Origin: Candidatus Sulfotelmatobacter sp.
GTDB lineage: Bacteria; Acidobacteriota; Terriglobia; Terriglobales; SbA1
Length of the DNA stretch: 7,161 nucleotides
Direction of reading: 5' to 3'
Assembly: GCA_030151135.1 (NCBI GenBank)
Contig: JASLEQ010000009.1
Location: forward strand, 1-7,161
Shown: in pieces, positions 1 through 4,974 of the stretch
How the letters are laid out: every line of letters starts with the position of its first letter
Position numbering within the stretch: position 1 is the stretch's first letter
The notes under the pieces: model-generated
Database searches by the model: none
Told to the model about the DNA's origin: nothing
The model's input: only the letters and a program-made list of their open reading frames with translations
Made by a program: the position numbers and the translations under genes

Positions 1-120
1 GTTCGCGCCAACAGGCCGAGTCACTCTTCCAACCCCAGACCCTGCCCGGCATGGCGCGGCACGGTGGGTCCAGAGATCGAGCACTAAGCGGCCACGAATC
101 GGGATACCTTTTGGAAAATC

Positions 121-225
121 GGCCAATTTATGGCCTGAATCCATTTTTTGGGAGACTTGCGGGAGGATTGACGAGGTGGGACTTAGCCCATGGCCATTTC
201 GTGGCCAAGCGGCCAAGTTTTGGTC
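121..225. repeat. Three GGCCA-N5-TGGYC dyads in 105 bases
   Basis: Three copies of the same dyad are visible: GGCCAATTTATGGCC at 121-135, GGCCATTTCGTGGCC at 192-206 and GGCCAAGTTTTGGTC at 211-225. The first two have perfect 5-bp arms and all three have a 5-base, mostly T/A-rich spacer. The second is flanked so that it reads TGGCCA-N5-TGGCCA. Equal arm length and equal spacing in all three suggest a binding site for a dimeric regulator, or a short dispersed palindromic repeat. No regulator or target gene is adjacent, so the role is not known. Confidence 0.5.
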
Positions 226-257
226 GTTTCGACACTTGTTGTTGTTGTTGCCAAAAC
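217..257. repeat. 7-bp inverted repeat enclosing a (TTG)5 tract
   Basis: GTTTTGG at 217-223 is perfectly complementary to CCAAAAC at 251-257. The enclosed bases contain a small hairpin GTCG-TTT-CGAC (223-233, sharing base 223 with the left arm) and five tandem TTG units at 236-250. The left arm also overlaps the third GGCCA dyad (211-225), so the two foldings would compete. There is no following T-run on either strand to support a terminator. This is a sequence observation without an assigned function. Confidence 0.4.
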
Positions 258-557
258 AGGCAAAACCCCGCCAGACTGCAAGCCGTTACCTGTTTCCAAA
301 ATTGTAGGGCTTCGTACCACATTGTGCTGCGCCCGCCACAGCCCAGATTCCAACTTCCAACCTATCAGTTCTGGGTGCGGAGCCCTGCGAATCAGCTGAT
401 ACGTAGTCGAAAGTCACTATTTGATTAACAAACACCATTAGGATCGAGATTCTGGTAGACAGGTCAGAATCGTCTTGAACTTCTGGTTAATCGAAAGTTC
501 CTAAGCGGTCTGCAAATCCAGATTGAAATCTCACTTCGTTACGCGGGAGCCCAGCCG

Positions 558-617
558 TTACAGTTCGCGTCGATTTAGGCAGCGGATGTACTCTTCGTAC
601 TTACGCAACAGATCCAT
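558..617 (-). pseudogene. Remnant resembling the N-terminus of a SnoaL-like cyclase
   Basis: A minus-strand ATG at 617 opens a 19-codon frame that stops at 558. The peptide reads MDLLRKYEEYIRCLNRREL, which looks like the first helix of SnoaL-like/ester-cyclase proteins (NTF2 fold), where a YxxYIxCLNxRDW-type stretch is common. Read through the stop, the same frame continues RLGSRVTK and then hits another stop; the RLG also fits the family pattern. Intact members are roughly 120-150 residues, so this is at most a decayed stub. The match is short and from memory of the family, so a chance resemblance is possible. It sits back to back with the VOC-like fragment on the plus strand. Confidence 0.3.
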
Positions 618-644
618 AGGAGCCCCCAGCGAGTGAGATGCTGT

Positions 645-782
645 GTGACTAGTGAAAAAGGTACGCGACCCCATTCTATGCCTAAAGGCAGCAGTCGCAA
701 TGTTGATCACTTTTGTATTCGCATCGCACCTGCTGCAGGAGCGATCGGGCAACACGGCAACTTTGTGGCAGGGTGTGATTGA
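645..782 (+). pseudogene. Fragment resembling a glyoxalase/VOC-family protein
   Basis: In the plus frame ending with TGA at 780-782, the translation contains SSRNVDHFCIRIAP followed by an AIGQHGNFVAG stretch. In many bacterial VOC (glyoxalase/bleomycin-resistance) proteins the second half begins with RNxDHFCLRxxPFD...AIxxHL, in which the His is a metal ligand. The usual following block (GPSLYLRDPEGNxVEL) is not recognisable in frame, and no start codon or first half is seen, so this would be an internal fragment of a roughly 120-140-residue protein. The fragment is bordered by other broken genes. Resemblance is limited to about 30 residues; I consider it suggestive rather than proven. Confidence 0.35.
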
Positions 783-870
783 TGCCATCGATCATCGGTG
801 CCTCTGTACCGACTCCGGCTCATGGAGGATTATCCGCTCGACCCTTCTTCCGGAAGGTAGCTCGACTGCT

Positions 871-1209
871 TCATCCCTCGATCGAGATTTGCTGCAACTC
901 AAGGCCGGCGACCTTCGCATCGTGACCGCGGAGCAAATGGCGACGATGCAAGCGGAAACCGCGGGGGATGAATGTGGGATTGGGCTGGTGGACCTTGCCG
1001 TTAAGCTCGACTTCGGACACGATATGGCCGCGAATTGTTACGGCTCTGGTCGGTTCCCCTGCATACAAGGCAGCCATCGCCGTGCCCTTGATCACTTGAA
1101 CCAGTCCCGCCTCCAGGCTCAAGGGATCCGGATATAGGACCTCGCCGGTGAGGAGCGTCGCGCCGAATTCCACGCTCGCGATTTCAATATATGAGGAACG
1201 CTTCAGCGC
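871..1209 (-). other. Unrecognised minus-strand reading frame, probable gene fragment
   Basis: This frame stops at 871 and remains open to 1320. The part below about 1209 reads like real protein: it contains ALKRSSYIEIASVEFGATLL, then YPDPLSLEAGLVQVIKGTAM, then AALYAGEPTRAVTIRGHIV. By hand count roughly two thirds of its codons end in G or C, above what the region's overall composition would give. The beginning faintly recalls BON domains (a short helix then a strand ending LTGEV), but the rest does not follow that fold and I do not recognise the family. The upstream 35 codons (1210-1320) lie antisense to the NRAMP remnant and are probably not part of the gene, so a true start is not identifiable. 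It may be a truncated relic like its neighbours or an uncharacterised gene. Confidence 0.3.
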
Positions 1210-1210
1210 C

Positions 1211-1585
1211 TCAAAACACTTTCTCGCGATCCCGGTGATGACCACGGAGCAGCATACGGCGTCTGTCAGAGTTTCAATTATCGCAACGGACTCAATTTGA
1301 ACTCTCAGAGGGCAAGGCATTCAACGGAACCATTCTCCTGGTGATGTTTGCCGCCATAGGGATGAAATTCCTGCGGGTAAACCCCACTAGAGCGCTGGTG
1401 ATTGCGGGTATCGTGCAGGGCTTTTCGAGTCCGCCGTTATGCTCCTCATAGTCATGATGACCGGCAACTCTAAGATTGGGGGCGAAAAGACCAACCGATT
1501 GCCTGCAAGAATGTTCGGGCGGAGCAAAGCCATGCTGATCTTCGCGCCCTCGCTGGCCCTCATTTGTAGCTGGGTTGTCCGCTGA
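1211..1585 (+). pseudogene. Decayed C-terminal part of an NRAMP-family metal transporter
   Basis: Pieces of an NRAMP (Mn/Fe/divalent metal, proton-coupled) transporter appear in order but in different plus frames. From 1220: FLAIPVMTT. From 1246: GAAYGVCQSFNYRNGLNLN. From 1308: EGKAFNGTILLVMFAAIGMK then FLRVNPTRALVIAGIVQGFS and SPP. From about 1437: VMLLIVMMTGNSKIGGEKTN, then a last hydrophobic helix ending SWVVR and a stop at 1583-1585. Family members carry the matching blocks LLAIPVLxxxAAYAVxExFGW, EAxxFYGTI, NFxxINPIKAL, INGxxAPPLxxLxMLMxxNxKIMGE and a final membrane helix. At least three frameshifts are needed to join them, and the N-terminal half is absent: sequence left of about 1215 no longer resembles NRAMP. 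Only about the last quarter to third of a roughly 400-450-residue protein remains, so this is a non-functional relic. Confidence 0.65.
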
Positions 1586-1770
1586 GGGAGCCGCCGCCAC
1601 AGAACTCCTGCCGTATTCGGTTGCACAAAGTGGGATGGTGCAGGCAGCAGTAGCACACAATCTTCACGCGATCCCTATTGGTAATTCACTTTCATCAGCG
1701 ATGTCCGGCTGAAGGAGCGATACCCGGTACCGCTGCGAGGCCATGGAGGCGGACAGACATCCGGAGTAGC
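1586..1770. other. Short stretch with no recognised gene
   Basis: Between the end of the NRAMP remnant and the small minus-strand membrane gene I see no recognisable coding region, RNA gene or strong hairpin. Overlapping open frames on both strands exist, but their products are basic, low in secondary-structure pattern and unlike any family I know. It could be the eroded downstream flank of the metal transporter. Confidence 0.4.
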
Positions 1771-2007
1771 TCAGCGCCGGACGCCACTGCTCAACTTCTC
1801 TTGTCGCCTAAGGTCCGAGTGAAAAAAGCTGTTTCCGATGGCCTGAGAGGGCGCGATGGGATCGCCAGGACGCGATTCGCCTCTGCCCAAAAGTTCGCCA
1901 CCGAAAATCGATATCCAGCTCAAGACCACTGTTACCGCACAGCCTACCAAGCCTGTGAAGAAGGTGATCTGAAGAACTCGAATCAGAAAGATTTCAACCC
2001 TGAGCAT
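1771..2007 (-). CDS. Small single-span membrane protein, function unknown
   Basis: This 78-residue product begins MLRVEIFLIRVLQITFFTGL and continues into VGCAVTVVLSWISIF, giving one hydrophobic stretch at about residues 11-35. A charged, Pro/Gly/Ser-rich tail (about 40-78) follows, probably cytoplasmic or periplasmic. I chose the ATG at 2007 because a GGAGG lies ten bases upstream (plus-strand CCTCC at 2018-2022); the open frame continues to 2139 but without a better start signal. Short proteins with a single FFTGLVGxAxVVxxSW-type helix are, to my recollection, common and unnamed in Acidobacteriota genomes. It is transcribed divergently from amtB, with about 340 bases between the two starts. 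It could be an intact small gene or, given its neighbours, a surviving piece of something larger. Confidence 0.45.
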   Translation of the reverse strand: MLRVEIFLIRVLQITFFTGLVGCAVTVVLSWISIFGGELLGRGESRPGDPIAPSQAIGNSFFHSDLRRQEKLSSGVRR

Positions 2008-2120
2008 TGCCTCGAAACCTCCGGAATTCCGTCGATTCCATTCACAATGGATCGAGACAGCGAGCGGCAAGAAGCGCCCTTCGATGAGGCGAGCCGAATG
2101 ACAGCGTATGGCAACGTCGG

Positions 2121-2148
2121 TTGCGGCGCAAGTATACAAAGGTATAGT
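2121..2148 (+). promoter_or_regulatory. Candidate sigma-70-type promoter for amtB
   Basis: TTGCGG at 2121-2126 and TATAGT at 2143-2148 are separated by 16 bases, an acceptable match to the -35/-10 consensus. Transcription would start near 2155, leaving an amtB leader of about 190 bases. Just upstream, GCAAC-GTCG-GTTGC (2111-2124) forms a perfect 5-bp dyad overlapping the -35 box and could be an operator. The call rests on pattern only; AT-rich alternatives closer to amtB were weaker. Confidence 0.3.
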
Positions 2149-2240
2149 TGCGCACCCCCCCTATTCGTCGCCTAGATTGCATATAACCCGAGCAGGGCTA
2201 CACACCACCATCTGGCGAACGTGGCCGTTCTTCCAAGTGG

Positions 2241-2269
2241 GCTATGCATCGTACCCCCGATGCGATAGC
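2241..2269 (+). promoter_or_regulatory. 11-bp bulged hairpin in the amtB leader
   Basis: GCTAT-GCATCG at 2241-2251 pairs with CGATGC-(G)-ATAGC at 2258-2269 around a TACCCC loop, giving eleven Watson-Crick pairs with a single bulged G at 2264. No T-run follows, so it is not a classical intrinsic terminator. It lies 77 bases before the amtB start and downstream of the candidate promoter, so it would be in the mRNA leader. It may stabilise the message or bind a regulator; palindromic DNA binding is also possible. Confidence 0.45.
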
Positions 2270-2332
2270 AGCGCGTTCATCGTTCGATCTTGATACAGCT
2301 CTTGTACGCAACGTACCAAATAATCCAGAACC

Positions 2333-2339
2333 GGAGGAG
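2333..2339 (+). promoter_or_regulatory. Strong Shine-Dalgarno that fixes the amtB start
   Basis: GGAGGAG at 2333-2339 sits seven bases before the ATG at 2347, near-ideal strength and spacing. This decides for the 539-residue product rather than the upstream in-frame ATG at 2290, which has no such site. AGCTCT at 2297-2302 can pair with GGAGCT at 2336-2341 (one G-U pair), which could partly mask the site in the mRNA. Confidence 0.7.
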
Positions 2340-2346
2340 CTACACG

Positions 2347-3966
2347 ATGAAGTCCATTGTGCGGCGAAGGGATTCTCTATCCTTCGCACAGAAGCTTTCG
2401 CGATTGGCCGAGCGCTGGCGTCAACCCGAGTGGAGGCGCTATGGAGCAACGATTTTTGCCGGCAAGCTTGCTGGTGTTGGCTTGACCCTTGCGATCATGG
2501 CAGGCGTAACGGGCTTGCTGTTTGCCAAGGTCTACGCAGCAGACACTACGCTCAAAGCCGCCGACGTTGTAAATCCAGTCAATACCGCGTGGACACTGGT
2601 CGCGGCGTTCCTCGTCTTCGGGATGCAGGTCGGCTTCACGATGCTGGAAGCGGGCTTCTGCAGATCTCGTGAAACGGTCAACGTGCTGATGGAGTGCATC
2701 GTCGACACGTGTCTGTGCGGAATCCTGTTCTACGCCATCGGCTTCGCGTTCATGTTCAGCCATGGCAATGGCTTCATCGGATATCACTGGTTCTTTCTGC
2801 AAGGTGCGCCGGAGACCTACGAGTCCACTGGCGTAGCGTTTCTTGCTGTGTGGATCTTCCAGTTCGCGTTCGCTGACACCTGCTCCACCATTACCTCAGG
2901 CGCGATGATTGGCCGCACCGGCTTCCTTGGCGATCTGCTTTACTCCGTGGGTGTATCGGGGTTCATTTACCCAATCATCGGTCACTGGGCTTGGGGTCCG
3001 GACGGATTCCTAGCAACCATGGGCGCCTCTGGCAATTTCCTGCCGACGCTTGGGCAGAGTTTCCACGACTTCGCTGGTTCCACAGTTGTACACACGATCG
3101 GCGGCTTCATTGCACTTGCCGGTTCGATCATTCTTGGACCGCGTCTTGGCCGCAAATTCAAGCGCGACGGCGGCGCTCCGATGCTGCCACACGATCTGAC
3201 GATTGCGGCGTCCGGCGGATTGATCCTCTGGTTCGGCTGGTACGGTTTCAATCCCGGATCAACGCTTTCGGCTATGGACTTTGCCGGCATCGGGCGCGTC
3301 TCGGCAAACACGACCCTCGCTGCATGCGCGGCCGGCCTAACCGCGATGATGTACGCCTACTTCATGACGAAGAAGTGGGACGTGGGCTTCACGGTAAACG
3401 GCTTCCTGGCAGGCCTGGTGGCCATCACTTGCCCTTGCTACTGGGTCAGCCCTACCGGTTCGATCCTTCTTGGCGGAGTTGCGGGCGTCTTCGTATGCAT
3501 GGGTGTTGAGCTTCTCGAGTGGCTCCGCATCGACGATCCGATCGGCGCCGTTCCAGTGCACGGGTTCTGCGGAATCTGGGGAACGCTGTCGTTGGGCTTG
3601 TTTGCCTGTGGCAAATACGGAGCTTCCGGTCCCACGGGTCCGGATAATTCAGCCCCGCTCGCCGGGCTGTTTTATGGCGGAGGCTGGACGCTTCTGAAGG
3701 CGCAGTTTATTGGAAGTGCGATCGTCACGGTGTCCACCTTCGCCGTGGCACTCGCGCTGATGTATCTGGTCAATCTAACCGGCACACTTCGGGTATCTGA
3801 GGAAGGAGAACTCTACGGACTCGATCTCCACGAGCATGGCATTTCGGCTTATCCCGAGTACGTCATCTCCTCCCTGGCCGCTCCGACTGGAACTCCCAAG
3901 GATCTGACGGTGTCTGCTCCGGCGTACGAGGCGAGAGTACTGCGAACAGCACCTGGGCAAGACTGA
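2347..3966 (+). CDS. amtB: Ammonium transporter (Amt/AmtB family)
   Basis: This 539-residue inner-membrane trimeric channel moves ammonium/ammonia into the cell. The Amt core starts near residue 78 (NTAWTLVAAFLVFGMQVGFT then MLEAGF) and has about eleven membrane helices. The family signature DFAGSTVVH at 241-249 carries the pore-floor Asp241 and the first pore histidine His249; the second pore histidine is His405 in PVHGFCGIWGTL. GWYGFNPGS (297-305) holds the residues matching the E. coli gate Phe and the ammonium-site Ser, and HWAWG (213-217) supplies the conserved Trp. The C-tail GLDLHEHGISAYPE (491-504) is the typical segment involved in P-II regulation. Before the core are about 35 charged residues, then a hydrophobic stretch (about 41-64) ending AKVYA-AD, which looks like a signal peptide with an overlong N-region. 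The usual AER after the SGA motif is replaced by IGR (SGAMIGR, 184-190). glnK follows 22 bases downstream, the classic regulatory pairing. Confidence 0.95.
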   Translation: MKSIVRRRDSLSFAQKLSRLAERWRQPEWRRYGATIFAGKLAGVGLTLAIMAGVTGLLFAKVYAADTTLKAADVVNPVNTAWTLVAAFLVFGMQVGFTMLEAGFCRSRETVNVLMECIVDTCLCGILFYAIGFAFMFSHGNGFIGYHWFFLQGAPETYESTGVAFLAVWIFQFAFADTCSTITSGAMIGRTGFLGDLLYSVGVSGFIYPIIGHWAWGPDGFLATMGASGNFLPTLGQSFHDFAGSTVVHTIGGFIALAGSIILGPRLGRKFKRDGGAPMLPHDLTIAASGGLILWFGWYGFNPGSTLSAMDFAGIGRVSANTTLAACAAGLTAMMYAYFMTKKWDVGFTVNGFLAGLVAITCPCYWVSPTGSILLGGVAGVFVCMGVELLEWLRIDDPIGAVPVHGFCGIWGTLSLGLFACGKYGASGPTGPDNSAPLAGLFYGGGWTLLKAQFIGSAIVTVSTFAVALALMYLVNLTGTLRVSEEGELYGLDLHEHGISAYPEYVISSLAAPTGTPKDLTVSAPAYEARVLRTAPGQD

Positions 3967-3988
3967 TCGACACTAGAAAGAGGAGTTC

Positions 3989-4327
3989 ATGACGAAGATC
4001 GAAGCCATCATCCGGCCGAACAAATTCGATTCGGTCAAAGAGGCTCTGACCAAACTTGGTATCGATGGTATGACCGTGTCCGAAGTACGAGGACACGGTC
4101 GCCAAAAGGGCCACACAGAAGTGTTTCGTGGACGAGAGTACGATGTTGACCTGCTTCCCAAAGTCAAGATCGAACTCGTAATGCACGAAGATCTGGTTGA
4201 AAAGGCCATGGAAGCGATCCAGGGAGCGGCGTACACCGGCAAGATCGGTGACGGGAAGATTTTCCTATACAGAGTAGAGGGAGCTCTTCGCATCCGCAAC
4301 CAGGAGCGTGATGTAGCCGCCCTCTGA
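3989..4327 (+). CDS. glnK: Nitrogen regulatory protein P-II (GlnK type)
   Basis: This 112-residue cytoplasmic trimer senses 2-oxoglutarate and ATP/ADP and, in the amtB-linked type, blocks the ammonium channel by inserting its T-loop. Family length is exact. Visible motifs are GRQKGH (37-42), the T-loop Tyr51 in RGREYDVDLLPK (the uridylylation residue in proteobacteria), Lys58, the C-terminal signature TGKIGDGKIFL (83-93), and Arg101/Arg103 that bind nucleotide. Substitutions relative to E. coli GlnB/GlnK are Asn11 for Phe, His36 for Phe (GHGRQ instead of GFGRQ) and Phe46 for Tyr. Whether Tyr51 is modified here is not known; no uridylyltransferase gene is in the window. The start ATG has an AAAGAGGAG Shine-Dalgarno ending only three bases before it. 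It is almost certainly co-transcribed with amtB, whose linkage supports the GlnK rather than GlnB name. Confidence 0.94.
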   Translation: MTKIEAIIRPNKFDSVKEALTKLGIDGMTVSEVRGHGRQKGHTEVFRGREYDVDLLPKVKIELVMHEDLVEKAMEAIQGAAYTGKIGDGKIFLYRVEGALRIRNQERDVAAL

Positions 4328-4355
4328 GCACGCCAGAAAGCAGACGAACGCGACA

Positions 4356-4401
4356 ATTCGGGTCAGGCTTATCTAAACCCGCAACTACTCCTGATCCGAA
4401 T
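4356..4401 (+). terminator. 12-bp stem-loop between glnK and the next gene
   Basis: ATTCGGGTCAGG at 4356-4367 pairs with CCTGATCCGAAT at 4390-4401; eleven pairs are Watson-Crick and one is G-U in RNA, around a 22-base loop. It starts 28 bases after the glnK stop. No U-run follows, so a classical intrinsic terminator is doubtful. It may be an mRNA-stabilising or processing stem at the end of the amtB-glnK message, an attenuating structure, or an operator for the following gene. The dyad itself is seen; the terminator label is the weaker part of the call. Confidence 0.4.
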
Positions 4402-4442
4402 GCCGTGTCTGTGGAATATGCAGTTCTTCGGAGATTCCGCAA

Positions 4443-4973
4443 ATGTCCGCAATTTCTCCTACTCCCTCTTTCGATCCCGGTCCGGTGCGCCCGTGGTGGA
4501 AGGACAGTTCGGGGCTGACTGAGTATCTGCGCGAGGTCAGCCTATTTCTCCGAAACTTTCGTTCACGTCTGAAAGTCGGCGAACACTCAAGATCGCCACT
4601 TCGCCTGATTCGGTTTCAACTTGATCAGGGCACGATCTGGTGCGATTGGGTCGCGCGCGATCCCGATCCTTGGGATTCAGGGTTGCCCGAACGAGTGGGT
4701 AAACGCCATGCATCTCTGCAGGCGCTGAAGGATGCCATCGAAACCAGGTCTCTGATATTTAGAAGTGTTCAAGGCGCCGATTATGCTCTAATACGCGTCT
4801 ATCGCCGTACTCCAGAAGATTCTCTCGAGACAGTTATCTTCGGGAGTCTGCGGCGCAACGAGGGAGCATTTCGTCACATACATTCGCTCGCGATGCGAGC
4901 AAAACTTCTCGGCTTCCGATTCAGGCTGGAAGAGCAAATTCTTCACGCCCTGCACCCAGAAGATCAGATATAG
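4443..4973 (+). CDS. Unrecognised 176-residue soluble protein downstream of glnK
   Basis: I do not recognise a named family. The ATG at 4443 is preceded at eight bases by GGAGA (4430-4434), supporting this start. The protein is predicted soluble, with no signal peptide or membrane span, and is Arg-rich. It has a Pro-rich start with a WW pair (18-19), a helical stretch with EYLREVSLFLRNFR (27-40), a strand-like region LRLIRFQLDQGTIWCDWVAR (53-72) holding the only cysteine (67), then DPWD and LPERVGKRHASLQALKDAIE (81-100). A second strand-rich half contains YALIRVYRR (114-122) and TVIFGSLRR, and it ends in a helix with SLAMRAKLLGFRFRLEE (148-164). I recall similar small proteins in Acidobacteriota. 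It lies 115 bases after glnK on the same strand and might be part of the nitrogen operon or an independent unit behind the intervening stem. Its stop is one base from the stop of the convergent response regulator. Confidence 0.75.
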   Translation: MSAISPTPSFDPGPVRPWWKDSSGLTEYLREVSLFLRNFRSRLKVGEHSRSPLRLIRFQLDQGTIWCDWVARDPDPWDSGLPERVGKRHASLQALKDAIETRSLIFRSVQGADYALIRVYRRTPEDSLETVIFGSLRRNEGAFRHIHSLAMRAKLLGFRFRLEEQILHALHPEDQI

Positions 4974-4974
4974 C

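Larger units (their letters stand above)
1..557. other. Stretch without a convincing gene, rich in short dyads
   Basis: I find no credible coding region here. The longest open frame (51-428, plus) encodes a Cys/Pro/Arg-rich product with a run of five cysteines that comes from a (TTG)5 repeat read in another register; it has no family resemblance and no ribosome binding site. The left 250 bases hold several GGCCA-N5-TGGYC dyads, described separately. A 6-bp inverted pair, GAACTT (477-482) and AAGTTC (495-500), is also present but is short enough to be chance. The stretch may be a large intergenic region or eroded coding DNA. Confidence 0.6.

Noticed and set aside
51..428. Plus-strand open frame of 125 codons
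   Set aside because: The product has a Cys5 run from a TTG repeat, no family resemblance and no ribosome site; the sequence is better read as dyad-rich non-coding DNA.
652..1137. Plus-strand open frame of 161 codons
   Set aside because: It has no recognisable family, and its first part overlaps a different plus frame that gives the VOC-like match; its second half is antisense to a more coding-like minus frame.
1292..1660. Minus-strand open frames opposite the NRAMP remnant
   Set aside because: They are shadows of the plus-strand NRAMP pieces, which match a known family block by block.
2109..2124. Sigma-54 promoter upstream of amtB (TGGCAACG...TTGC)
   Set aside because: The GG and GC elements are separated by 11 bases rather than the required 10, and the -24 element departs from TGGCAC; sigma-54 is intolerant of spacing change.
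1678..2175. Plus-strand open frame of 165 codons
   Set aside because: It is low in protein-like pattern and antisense to the small membrane gene, which has a good ribosome site.
2290..2346. Upstream in-frame ATG as the amtB start
   Set aside because: It lacks a Shine-Dalgarno and adds 19 residues unlike the family, whereas the ATG at 2347 has GGAGGAG at seven bases.
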